From Acorus gramineus (Eukaryota > Streptophyta > Magnoliopsida > Acorales > Acoraceae): DNA of 64,000 nt. This document shows positions 25,001-36,599 of this stretch, in pieces (position 1 is the stretch's first letter; every line of letters starts with the position of its first letter). The position numbers and the translations under genes were made by a program. Where the stretch lies: assembly GCA_030737835.1 (NCBI GenBank), contig JAUJYN010000046.1, positions 482,592 to 546,591 of the forward strand. Reading direction: 5' to 3'. The notes beneath the pieces are model-generated. The model had not been told where the DNA came from. It did no database searches and was given only the letters and a program-made list of their open reading frames with translations.

Positions 25001-25648
25001 ACAACAACCACACATATGCACAAACCTTCTCTTCTTCCTTCACCTCCTCCTTCTCTTTGAGTAAATTTTACAAACACTTGGGGGGTGTGTTTGAAAGAGA
25101 GAAGGAGAACCAAGAAGTGGTAGACGTGGGGGTTTGGGAGGGGAGAGAGAGAGAGAGATATTTATCACACAAATATCTAAGGAGGGAAAAGACCTAGTCG
25201 CCCTTTGACTAGAAATTCTGCGCATGCTTCACTGGAACAGCCATAACTTCCTCAATATAGCTCCGAATTGCACAATTCCAAGTCCGTTGGAAACCCAAGA
25301 AGATTATCTACAACTTTCATGTTTATGCCAAGATCAAATAATCCCTCTAGCTGATCCTAAATTAGAGCTAAACATAGAACAGGGCTGCTGCCAGAATTTT
25401 CATCCTCGGGGTATACTTGGAAAAATACCCCTAACTTTTACTACAAAAATCCAGTTGACCTAATTTCACTTCTGTACGAAAGCTAACTCAAAACTGGACA
25501 TCTCATAATAAAATCATATTTAAACCTCTTCATCTTAGATTTTAACAAAATCAAATCCAAATACCAAATCAGGAATACATAACTTCTAGGAAAAAAAATT
25601 ATGTACCAAATTTTCAATCAGAGTGCTCCAAATGACACAGGCACAACA
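22043..25648 (-). mobile_element. Tekay-type solo LTR, subfamily A, copy A2
   Basis: A 3606-bp LTR from TGTCACGCCCC to ...GGCACAACA, with a perfect TSD TGTAA (22038-22042 and 25649-25653). It is the best-preserved A-type copy and defines both termini. The 39-nt micro-exon is at 24135-24173 and the GC tract at about 24255-24700. Modules around GGTCCACCGGTAGCC and CATCGGATCCAACGAAGG recur at about 22915-23010, 23100-23260 and 23510-23660, showing internal segmental duplication. It lacks PBS, gag and pol. Confidence 0.92.
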
Positions 25649-26027
25649 TGTAAAACATCTCAAACCACTGGAAGTGGATTGCTAATTAAAGGGAAAAGGT
25701 TTGTGGAATGAACCCCTAACACAAGGAAAATTATTGTTATTTATGTTATGCTTAAAAATATGGTCACGTACTTGACGCACGATTAGACTTTTATCATTTA
25801 TCTATTTACATTTTTATATTTTTTATTTATTATATGAAATGCACTTTCATGCTTTTATATTTATTTTATTTTTGAGTTTAACATTAGTTAATACAAATGA
25901 CAATATTAGTTTTGGTATTATAAACTTGATTGACAGCTTCAGAAGAGCAGCTTTATATTATAAGGAGATACAAAAATTTTGAATCGAGGATAAATTTGTA
26001 TTCATCTAGATCCAAAAGAATCTACTA

Positions 26028-26660
26028 AAATTTAAGGATATCTATCTTAATAGATATCATATTGAGACTATGAAGTATCAACGCATTAATAATATCTTAT
26101 TCTAGAAGCATATATTAGAAAAGCTTTAAATTCTCTCCTATGGGGTTATAATATATGAACCGGAAGTTCTATGATATTTATGATTTAGCATGACCATCTC
26201 GGATATCCAAGGTACATGATGATGCGTCGAATTATTCATATGGGCATGATATTAAAGAACCAGAAAATTCTTTGACTCGATGATAGATAATGCTTTTACT
26301 GCATGAATTGCGGATTGCCATTCCAATGAGAGTATTCCATCTGTTAGGGGGAGGAAATCCATCACGAGAAGAACAACGGGAAATTTTGTGAAAGACTCCA
26401 TTTTTATCTCATTTTAACCCTCACACTTCTCAATGTGATATTGAAGGAAAAAAAGATCACCCATCTTCAAAGAATTGCGCATAAATTGCCAGATGCATTT
26501 CCTGATGCAGCAAAAGTGACAAAGTCACATTCCATATGTAAATATTCCAACTCGAATTGATGCTTCAATTGGAAAAACTATTAGTATGCCAGCTAAGCGT
26601 GGAAACCCTATCAGTTCAAAAGATTATGGTCCCCAAAGGAATAAAATAATGCTCTAGAAG
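26028..26660 (+). pseudogene. copia pre-integrase / integrase remnant
   Basis: Reading-frame pieces match plant Ty1/copia Pol: FKDIYLNRYHIETM (about 26030), then LGYPRYMMMRRIIHMG (about 26200), the pre-integrase region with the pattern HPG..MMRRI, then LPDAFPDAAKVTKSHIP and NIPTRIDASIG (about 26475-26575), the segment between integrase and RT. Multiple stops and shifts separate them. The integrase catalytic core itself is not seen. Confidence 0.7.
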
Positions 26661-26817
26661 AGCTTGAAATACTTCTAAGATCAACATTAATAACTTCTGC
26701 ATAAGATAAAATATATGAATAGATACATGATAAGCATATTAATTATACATTTGAACCCCTTAATCTAATTTTTTTATATCCTAATTTTATGTATAATAAT
26801 AATATTCAGAATTCATT

Positions 26818-28272
26818 TGTTATTGCAGGTAATTGACTTAAATGATGATTATCAATACAAGATATGCTATAAATCAATTAAAGATATGTAGAAGAATTAA
26901 GAGTTTATAAAAGATCCAAAATTATGGAAAACAATCTGGTGAAAATTGAATAAAAAATCAATTCAGTCAAATATTTTTCAAAATCAATATTGAACCCGTC
27001 CCACTGTTTTGACCATAACTTTTGTCTCAAGTATCGGATTTATGCTCATCATATGGCGTTGGAAAGATAATTTCAAGATATACAAATCACTATTTCATGA
27101 AGATTTCCCAATTCCACCTTATTAGGGGTCAAAATGGCCATCCGAAGATTCTACTGAAAATCAATGACTGGAATAAAATCTAAACTTCATACGAGGAAGG
27201 TTGAGGCCAATCTTAACTACCTAATCTTAACCATCTAATATATTGCAAATAAATGGTTGAGATTCAAGGGCTGGAGGCTATAAAAGGAACACATATGAAA
27301 GGAACAAAGGCATCAATCAACAAAGAGGAAGAGGGACAACCGAAGGAGAAGAAAGATTCAAGAGTCTTGTTTTATTTTTTATTTTCTTTTCATCTTATAT
27401 CTTGGGATTCTTGTATTCATTTGGTTCTAAATTTTGATATTAGTTTTGTGTTTTTATTTTCAGAATTTTTCAATAATATGGGCTCTTTTATTTTTCTTTG
27501 TTTTAGTTTAATCATATCTTCTAGTAGCTAAATCTTCAACTAGGGTTGAAGATGAAAACATGCAATACTAGTTTATGATTTTATATATGGATCTGAATTC
27601 TTCATATTATTTGCTTTATTGAGTATCAATTTCTCCTTCATGTGAATTTCTTATTACCATCTTAAAAAATCTCTTGTATTTGATTTGATACGCTTTGATT
27701 GAATTCTTTGATATTTTTGTGCTCTTCTTAAAATTTTAAATATTGAGTTGATATATTTTATAAAGGGAAGGGAGATAGATCATTATATTGAGTTTTCATA
27801 AATCAAGGTTTTTAAATAGTAAAATCATCTTTAAGGATCTCTCGTTTAGGGTTTGATATGGTATGCTTTGATTAACTCTTTTGATATCTTATGCTCTTCC
27901 TAATGTGTGAATATTCAGATGATTGTTTTGATTTCAAATATGATTTTATGAAATAATTAATATGATTTTAAATATTTATTTTCCGATTGGTATTTGATTA
28001 ACGTCGATATTGATTGAGTTATATGGTGGAGTTTTATATTTGAATATAATCCCTAAATTGGTATTGCATGGTGGATTCTAGAACTCTAGTTATCTTTCTA
28101 TATTATTATTTTCTTATAAAAAAAATAGAATTTTTTTTCCATCAATCTTTTCCTTCTAGTTCGATTAGTTGAATCGATTAATAATCTGATTTGAATAATT
28201 CTCTGTGCGTTCAACCTGTATTTGCTAGATCTATACTTTTGTAACGATCCGTGCACTTGCAGTAATTGATAA
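26818..28272 (+). mobile_element. Probable solo LTR of an unidentified retrotransposon
   Basis: It interrupts the copia Pol between its integrase end and RT. It begins TGTTATTGCAGGTAATTG and ends ...GCAGTAATTGATAACA, so the ends are short inverted repeats of the LTR type. It has a TATA box (GGCTATAAAAGG, about 27276) and a typical late LTR phrase GATCCGTGCACTTGCA near 28245. It includes two similar ~70-bp blocks (about 27685 and 27855). No convincing TSD flanks these ends, so the exact limits are uncertain. A 92-codon ORF at 27253 has no known domain. Confidence 0.45.
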
Positions 28273-28419
28273 CAACTTAAAAATTCAATCAATAAAAGTC
28301 ACTAAAGAGACACACATCCTTAAAGTGACATACATCCCTAAAGAGACACATCTCCATAGGACAAATACATGAAAATTTTCATAAATTATGCATATACAAA
28401 GATATTGTGGGATCGCAAA

Positions 28420-28664
28420 CAAGTGATCATCGATGATATATTTTCTTTTATTATAGCTACTAAAATCATTGAAGATGATTTAATACGATATTCAGTGGAT
28501 GAATGTAGGTGGAAACATAATTAGCCTAAAAAATGTTATTAAAGTGGAATTTGATTCACTTGACAAGTATTTGGACCAATAGTCCTAACCCTGAAAGTGA
28601 TAAACCCGTAAGTTGTGAATGTGTGTTTGCAAACACAATGAGAGAAATGAGATTGTTAGATACA
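28420..28664 (+). pseudogene. copia reverse transcriptase, 5' piece
   Basis: Shows IATKIIEDDLIRYSVDECR, VFGPIV and a worn version of the VGYKWVF...NEIVRYKAR block that opens plant copia RT. The frame is split exactly by the B1 insertion at the codons for RYK/AR. The TSD ACAAA is part of this coding sequence, and the match resumes at 38447. Confidence 0.7.
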
Positions 28665-31639
28665 AATGTCACGACCCAGGGCGGCCGTCCCCGGGACGCG
28701 GCAAGTGTATATAAGATATCAGTATACAGGAGTTCAATAACATACTCAAACAACAGCAAATATGACAACACAGATAAAAGCAGGGCTGACATAATATATA
28801 CACCAAATGCGGAAGCTAAAAAGACTGAGTCTGTAATCAAAACATACTACAGACTCGATACATAATCGTATGTCCTGTGAGAGCCAACATGTCCATATAT
28901 ATACACAATAAAATCCATACATAATCCAACTAGGTGCCCAAGCACAAAGATATATACATACAACAAGAGAAGGGTGCTGATGGCCTCAAAACTCGAGGGA
29001 CGTGGCGCTACTCCTCTACTGGTGTAGTCGCTCGGGAAGCTCCTCCCTCAGAGATCACTGAAAAGATAATATGCGAGGGGTGAGCCACACGCTCAGTGAA
29101 TAGCACAACCCATGCATACAGTTCATATTAACCATATTTAATCAAGTAACTAGCCCAAAGCGGCATAATATCACAAATCCGGGGGTTCGTTACATCGCCG
29201 AACCCCATACCCTTACCCTCACCCTCACCCTCAATAGGTGACCAAGGATGTTGGGACTTAACGGGTTGATAATCATCCATACATAATCCTGTGGGTCGTC
29301 GCATCGCCGGCCCACCATACCCTCACCCTCACCTCTCAACAGGTGACCTAGGCTCTTGGGACTGACTAGGCTGTTGGTCACCCTCGGTCCACCGATAGTC
29401 TCTCCCCACTCCGTAGGTCGTTTGGCCACTCCCACGTTCAGCGCAGTCCTTCTACCAAATCAGGAGGCGCCTACTGATGGAAGCCCCTGCACGGGACGAC
29501 CTGTCTAACGCCGGGGTAGTCTCTACACAGATCCAACGGAGGGAAACAGAACAGCCTATCCATCGCATATGATCCACTCGGATCCGCTGACAGCACAACT
29601 CTACAACTCTAATGTCTCGAATTCCTCAGAATTCCACCAGCGCGCATAACCAGGATGCGGGGAAATAAATAAGACATAAATGGGGAAAAGAGACCTTGGG
29701 AGGGTAACCTGAGGTCCCGATGTAGGACATCCGACAACCAAACGAGGAACACGGAGTACCCTAACCCGGGTCTCAATGTTAACCTCGCAAGGCCCCCTTA
29801 TATTCCCTAAACATGCTATCAATATTAAAGCTTGCATTTAATTAAATAAATCAAACTAATAGGACGCATGCACAGGTCGGGCTTTCCTAGCATGATAACG
29901 GGGTGACATGATACACGGCTCATGCACAAATCCTAAGGGTGCAAGTCCCTAACATACAAGTCTAGGGGTGGCATGCATTCTACACACACACATCATGCTT
30001 ACATGGATTTCAAAACAACAGTTAATACTAACTATGTGCCCCAGGGGAGGACGGTACACGCTCAAAGGCATGTAGCGCCTCCCAAACTGGGTTGGGTTGT
30101 CCCACTCACCGGAAATCGGGTCGACGCGCGACCGTCCGTCGAGATCTGCAAGACAGGGTATTAATTGGTGAGTATAATCCACAGATACCCCAAAATACAC
30201 AAAATACACAAATAAATACCCAAAATCCCAAATCAAACACCCAACACTCGGGCAACCACCCGCACGGCCACTCGACCACCCGGGGGCACCGCCGCGCCTC
30301 AGCCCACGCACCCCGCGCCCCGCCGGGCCCCTGCCCGCCGCCTGAACACCCGCCGCACCACCCGGGGCACCGCGCGTCCACTGCGCCCAGCCGCAGCAGC
30401 CCGCGGCGCCCCGCACGCCTCGCGCCGGCCTGTGAGCACCCCGCACGCCCCCGCGCGCAGCGCCTTGCCCCGTGCGCACCCCGCGCGCCCCTCCGCCACC
30501 TCGCCGCGCCCCCGCGCACCACAGCCGCCTCGCCGCGCCCCGTGCGCACTACCACTGCCTCGGCCACCACCACTGCCTCGGCCATCACCCCCAGCACCCG
30601 CCAACCCGTCCAGCGCGCCCAGCACGCACTCCGCACGCATCGCCGCTCGCACATCTCCCCGCACCAGCCGCCCGACCAGCTCCTCGCGCACAGACCCGCG
30701 CACCAGCTCCTCGCGCACAGACCCGCACGACCAGCTCGCACGCCCACACGCCCGCGCACAGCACGCCCTGCACGCGCGCTCTGCTGGCCACCCACTCCCC
30801 CGAGTGCACGCCCGCGCGCACGCCCGCGCGCACGCAGCACGCACGCCCGCGCGCGCCAGCCTGCGCGCTGCCTGAGCTGCTGCCGCTGCTGCCTGCTGCC
30901 CGGAACAGACCCCCACTGCCCGAGCACCTCCACCACCACCCAATGGCCCCGACGGCCTCCGACCGCCCCCAACCACCTCCGACGACCTCCCACAGCCGCC
31001 GACCACCTCCCAAACACAAAAACCCCCTCCTATCAAGCATCTAAGCATGAAAAGAGGGAAAGAAAGCTTACTAAAGGGGAGGAAGAGGTGACCGGGTGCT
31101 CTCCGCGCACCGAAACCTTCTCAAAGGCCCTCCTACGCCCCGATCTATCTCGGCCTTCGAAACGGCCCAAAACAGAGGAGAAAGAGGGAGGACGGGGAGG
31201 CTAGGATCGTCGGAATCGGGATTTGAAGGTACCGGGACCCGATCTACACTTCTTAGGTTTTGGTTTTTGGTTTTGAGGGGTCTAAGGGCCTCAAATGGAG
31301 AAAAAGAGAGAGAGGAGAGAGGGAAAGTTGGTAGGGATGATGAATAGTATTTCAAAATTAGATCCACATTATATAGTGTGCGACTTAAAAACCCAGATAC
31401 GCCCCGGAACTGTGAAATTTCAGAAACGTTGCCGGAATTCGATGAAATTTTCATGAGTGGCTTAAAATGGCACCAGGACACATAATATGCAGTTAGATTT
31501 TCAATCGGAGTCCTCATACTCAGGACGATAGCTAACAGTCCAAAATTATGCGGTTCCGATCGAAAAATGCAAAAATTTTAAAAACTGCTAAAATGCTCCA
31601 ATGGTTACCAACAGGCCAAAAAGTGACACATATATAACA
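28665..31639 (-). repeat. 3' LTR of B1 (full-length, 2975 bp)
   Basis: Sense start TGTTATATATGTGTCACT at 31639, end ...GTCGTGACA at 28665. In sense order: TATA-like CACTATATAATG near 31375, donor-like AG/TAAGC near 31071, GC-rich tract (30905-30245), acceptor TTGCAG, 36-nt micro-exon (30145-30110), donor CG/GTGAGTGGG, and (GGGTGA)n blocks near 29330 and 29215. Arg/Ala-rich ORFs on both strands at 29949-31204 are products of the GC tract. Confidence 0.92.
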
Positions 31640-31652
31640 TTCTCCCCCCTTA
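31640..31652 (-). other. Polypurine tract of B1
   Basis: TAAGGGGGGAGAA on the minus strand, directly before the 3' LTR start. It is the primer for plus-strand synthesis. Confidence 0.85.
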
Positions 31653-31686
31653 GGAAATTTTGTCCTCAAAATAAATACAAGAACAT

Positions 31687-34600
31687 CTAAGAAGGGAAAA
31701 GATGCGGATACGCGTCACGCATGGCGTCCTCGAGCTCCCAGGTGGCCTCGGCACCGGAACGGTGCTGCCATCGCACCTTGACCAGCTGGACGGTCTTGGT
31801 GCGGAGCCTCTTCTCGCGGCGGTCCATGATCTCAATCGGCTGCTCCACGAAAGACAAGTCCGGCTCGAAGACGAGCGGCTCGAACGGGATGATGTGAGCA
31901 GGATCGTGGACGTATCGCCTCAGCTGCGAGACGTGGAAGACGTCATGGGCCTGAGCCAACTGTGGGGGCAGAGCTATGCGATAGGCCACCTCCCAACTCG
32001 CTCGAGGACGAGGAGCGGCCCAATGAAACGCGGACTCAGCTTGCCCCGCACACCGAATCGGAAGATGCCCTTCATCGGGGACACCTTCAGGAACACATGA
32101 TCACCGACCTCGAAGGCGAGCTCACGGCGACGGCGGTCGGCGTAGCTCTTCTGACGACTCTGAGCGACTCGGATACGCTCGCGAATCGTCTTCACCATCT
32201 CGGAGGTCTGGTGAACGATCTCTGGTCCCTCTAGCTGGCGCTCTCCGACCTCATCCCAACACAGGGGGGACCTGCAGCTGCGGCCATAAAGTGCCTCGTA
32301 GGGAGCCATCCGGATGCTCGAATGATAGCTGTTGTTGTAGGCAAACTCCACCAACGGAAGGTGCCTCTCCCAACTGCCCCCAAAATCGAGTACACAGGCC
32401 CGCAGCATGTCCTCAAGGGTCTGGATCGTCCTCTCCGACTGGCCGTCCGTCTGAGGATGAAACGCGGTACTGAAATGGAGGTTCGTACCAAGGGCGTGCT
32501 GGAGGCTACGCCAGAACCTCGAAGTAAAACGCGCGTCTCGATCAGAAATGATGCTGACTGGAGTGCCATGGAGTCAGACAATCTCGGAGACAAAAAACTG
32601 CGCCAGGGTGTCCAGAGAATCGGTGAGTCGGATGGGGAGGAAATGAGCAGACTTCGTCAGCCGGTCGACGATCACCCAGATGGCATCGCGACCCGAACGT
32701 GACCTCGGCAGACCCGAGACGAAGTCCATGGTGATCTGCTCCCACTTCCACTGAGGGATCTCAATGGACTGCAGCTTCCCCGCAGGGCGCTGATGCTCCG
32801 ACTTCACCTGCTGGCATACTAGGCACCGGGCAACGAAACGGGCGATATCCGTCTTCATCCCGCGCCACCAGTAGCCGCGACGAAGGCCTCTGTACATCTT
32901 CGTGCCACCAGGGTGCACGGTGTACCTCGAGCGATGGGCCTCGTCCAGAATCTTCCGCCTCAGCTCTGCGTCGTCGGGGATGCACACTCGGCCTCTGAAT
33001 CTCAGGATCCCGTCCGCGCGAATCTGGTAGTCCTGACGCTCGCCCCGGGCGACGCCCTCAGAAAGGACTATAAAATGCGGATCCTGAGCCTGAGCCGTGC
33101 GGATCTCGTCGAGAAGAACCGGCTGCACCACCAGCCTGGCCAAAAAGCCACCCGCAGGGGTCTCCCGAACACTGATCCAGCAAGCGGCCTCCTCCAGAAG
33201 CCTCCAACGACGGACAGCCATGTGGGCGGCCATGCCCAGGGGCTGCCTACTGAGCGCATCTGCAACGACATTCGCCTTACCCGGATGGTAAGCGATGTCA
33301 CAGTCGTAGTCTGTCAGGAACTCAACCCAACGCCTCTGTCGCATGTTGAGCTCCGGCTGAGACTGCAGATACGTCAAGCTCTTATGATCTGTAAAGAGCT
33401 CGAACTCCTCTCCGTAGAGATAATGCCTCCACATCTTCAGCGCAAATATGATCGCAGCCAACTCGAGGTCATGGGTGGGGTAGTTCTGCTCATGGGGCTT
33501 CAACTGACGAGACGCGTAAGCCACCACCTTACCGTGCTGCATCAGGACGCAACCCACACCCAACTGCGATGCATCTGTGTATACTGCGAACCCACCACTC
33601 CCAGATGGAAGGGTAAGAACTGGCGCTGAGGTGAGCCTTCGCTTCAGCTCCTGGAAGCTCTCCTCGCAAGAAGGGGACCACTCGAACCGAACGTCTTTCC
33701 GAGTGAGGCGGGTAAGAGGAACGGCTATCTTGGAGAAACCCTCCACAAACCTCCTGTAATAACCCGCCAAGCCCAAGAAGCTACGAATCTCTGTGGGGTT
33801 CGACGGTCGACGCCAATTCGACACGGCGAGCGTCTTCTCCGGGTCCACAGCTATACCCTCACCGGAAATCACATGGCCCAGAAAGGCCATACGCTCCAAC
33901 CAGAACTCGCACTTGCTGAACTTGGCGAACAACTGATGTTTGGCCAAAGTCTCCAAGACAGTGCGAAGATGGTGAGCGTGCTCCTCAAGACTCCTCGAGT
34001 ACACCAATATATCATCGATGAATACTACCACAAAGGAGTCGAGGAAGGGTCGAAATACCCGGTTCATCAGATCCATGAAGGCCGCCGGCGCGTTCGTCAA
34101 CCCGAATGGCAGTACTCTGAACTCGTAGTGCCCATACCGGGTGCGAAAGGCCGTCTTCGAAATATCTGACTCCCGGATCTTCAACTGGTAGTACCCCGAG
34201 CGGAGATCGATCTTGGAAAAGACGCACGCTCCCTGGAGCTGGTCAAACAGATCGTCGATCCGCGGCAACGGGTACTTGTTCTTCACTGTCCGCTTATTCA
34301 ACTGCCTGTAATCAATACACAGCCGCAGTGAACCGTCCTTCTTCCGGACGAACAGGACAGGGGCTCCCCACGGAGACACACTCGGACGTGCGAAGCCCTT
34401 CTCCAGCAACTCCTCTAACTGCTCCTTCAGCACCCTCAGCTCTGCGGGAGCCATCCGGTACGGAGCCCTCGAAACCGGCTCGGTCCCCGGAAGCAGATTG
34501 ATCTCAAACTCGATCGCGCGATCCGGCGGTAATCCCGGAAGATCATCGGGGAAAACCTCGGGATACTCTGCCACGACCGGAGTCTGACTGATATCTGCCC

Positions 34601-36479
34601 GCAGCGGTGCATCCTCCAGAGCAATATAAGCCAGAAAGCCCTCGCACCCACCCTGAAGGAGTCTCCACGCCTGCATGGACGACACGAACCCCAAAGGAGC
34701 CACATCTCGATCGCCCACGAACTGGAAAGACCTCCGACCAGGAAGGTGGAACGACACCGACTTGGCGAAACAGTCGATGCTGGCATGACTAGCTGCAAGC
34801 CAATCCATCCCCAGGATGGCATCAAAATCTGCCATCGCAAGCTCCACCAGCTCTACCGGGAACTCATGCTCCGCGATCTCCACCGTGCACCCTCGGTACA
34901 CCGAACTGAGGAGAATACGGTCTCCCACGGGCAATGACACCTCTAACACAGCATCTAGAGGAGCGGACGCCACACCCGTCCGTCTCGCGAAAGCGGGAGA
35001 CACGAACGAGTGGGTGGCTCCGGAATCAAATAGTACATAAGCAGGAAGCTGGGAGATCTGAACAGTACCTCTGACCACGCTGCCTGATGCCTGGGCCTCC
35101 TCTGCCGAAAGCGCTGCCACACGGCCCTGGACGAACTGAGGCTGAGGAGCAGGGGCACGCCTCGCCTGCTGCGCTGGCTGCCTCCTCTGATCAGCACGGC
35201 CACCCTGTGGCTGCTGCTGCTGACGCTGAGGCTGCTGCTGCGGCTGGCGCTGAGGCTGCTGCTGCTGCTGGCGCTGCTGCTGAAACGGCTGCTGCTGCAA
35301 CTGCTGCTGCTGGGGCATCACTGCGGGTCGGCCAGCGTCGGGGCAATTATACAGAATATGCCCGACGCGCTGACAGTGATAACAGCGCCTCGTCTCCGGT
35401 CGCCTCGTCTGGACTGGCACTGCTGCGATGGGTGCTGGGCCTCGCGCTGGCACCACATCTGCTGGAGAAGGGGAAGCCGCTGACTGCTCGAAGCGGGCCC
35501 TCTTCTTCTTGCGCTGCCCTCTGTCCTGACCTCTGGGTGGCCTCTGGTCTGTCGACGTGGTCGGAGCCCGCACCTGGATCCCGAGGTCTCTCTCGACGGT
35601 CTTCGCCCGAGACACTAAGTCGGAGTACCTCGTGAAAGCATGGGCGGTGACGTGCACTCGGATGGCACTGCTGAGACCGAGCTCGAATCGACGGCACCTC
35701 ATCTGCTCGTCCATCACCAGAGCTGGAGCGAATCGGGACAGCCTCGTGAATCGCGTGGAGTAGTCAGCGACGGACATAGTGCCCTGAGTCAGCTGCTCAA
35801 ACTCCTGCACCACTATCTGTCGCGTCGAGAAGGGGAAATACTCCTCCAAGAAATATCCCCTGAATCCCGCCCACGTGAGCTGCTCCAATCCCTCTGGAAT
35901 GTCAACTGATCTAGTAGCCCACCAGTCGGCGGCGCTACCCTTCAGCATAAACGCAGCCAGGGAGACCCTCTGGCGGTCTGTGCAAAGCATCGTCGAGAAG
36001 ATGGTATCCACCTCCATCAGCCATCTCTCTGGGGCAAGGGGGTCCTCCGTCTGACCCCGGAACTCGGGAGGATGGAGCTTCAAAAAGGCTGAGAGGCCAC
36101 TCTGCTGCACTCTCGCTGCTGCCTCTAGCCCCATCTCCCTCTCCTGAGGATCCTGAACTCTGGCCACCGGAATCTCCACCACGGGGACTGGGGGTGTATC
36201 AGGTACCACAGGCGGATCTGCCGCCAAGGGAACCTGCGGTACTGCCTCGCGGGCCGCCCGCAGCTCCCGTATCTCCCGTGCCTGATCTGCCAACACCCTC
36301 GTCTGGGTCTCTACTAAATCCGCTAACCGCGCAAACGCGCGCTCCCAGGCAGGAGGCTCCTGCGCTGAATCTGGCCTCACGCCTGAGGACTCACCAATAG
36401 CATCCTCGACTCTGGCAGGTCCGGAGACCTCCAAGGGTCGAGAGGGACCACGTCCGCGCCGTCCTCTGCGAGGAGGCAT
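31687..36479 (-). pseudogene. gag-pol: Gag-Pol polyprotein of Tekay element B1, two lesions
   Basis: Starts at ATG 36479 ([15 protein letters not shown]). The first 1301 codons are open. Residues: capsid-type gag about 115-300; zinc knuckle C366-x2-C369-x4-H374-x4-C379; Gln-rich linker 389-425; protease D485-S-G; RT about 660-920 with F-I-D-D at 820-823; RNase H with D969, E1006, D1031, D1074; integrase zinc motif H1182/H1189/C1219/C1222 and first catalytic D1252. A TGA at 32573-32571 stops translation inside the integrase core; a CGA-to-TGA change of the CpG-decay type is the simplest cause. The frame continues with the second catalytic Asp (SDRDARF) and the Glu, until a one-base deletion near 31990-31994. 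A shifted frame carries the C-terminal region and chromodomain-like tail to 31687. The fused gag-pol frame is normal for the lineage. Confidence 0.93.
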
Positions 36480-36490
36480 ATCAGCAACCT
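36480..36490 (-). other. Acceptor-like site just before the gag start
   Basis: On the minus strand TCTGGTTTTCTTAG ends at 36489, leaving 9 nt (GTTGCTGAT) before the gag ATG. The same arrangement is seen in element P (46193-46204) and element C (61893-61903). It would be the acceptor of an intron that removes the PBS. Confidence 0.45.
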
Positions 36491-36581
36491 AAGAAAACCA
36501 GACACTAGGATCAGAATACGCATATAGAAATCCTAGGACTCATCTCTATGAAAAAGAAGACATTTGGCTCTGACAGGACCA

Positions 36582-36594
36582 GGCTCTGATACCA
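36582..36594 (-). other. Primer-binding site, initiator Met-tRNA
   Basis: TGGTATCAGAGCC on the minus strand, five bases after the 5' LTR end. Confidence 0.92.
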
Positions 36595-36599
36595 ACTTT

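Noticed and set aside
26818-28272. Exact TSD for the LTR-like insert
   Set aside because: Candidates TCATT and ACTTA do not match. Alternative ends gave no better pair, so the limits are left uncertain.
32913-33629. 238-codon plus-strand ORF (and others at 35087-35635, 31702-32100)
   Set aside because: Antisense shadows of the B1 Gag-Pol gene, which has a continuous domain order on the minus strand.
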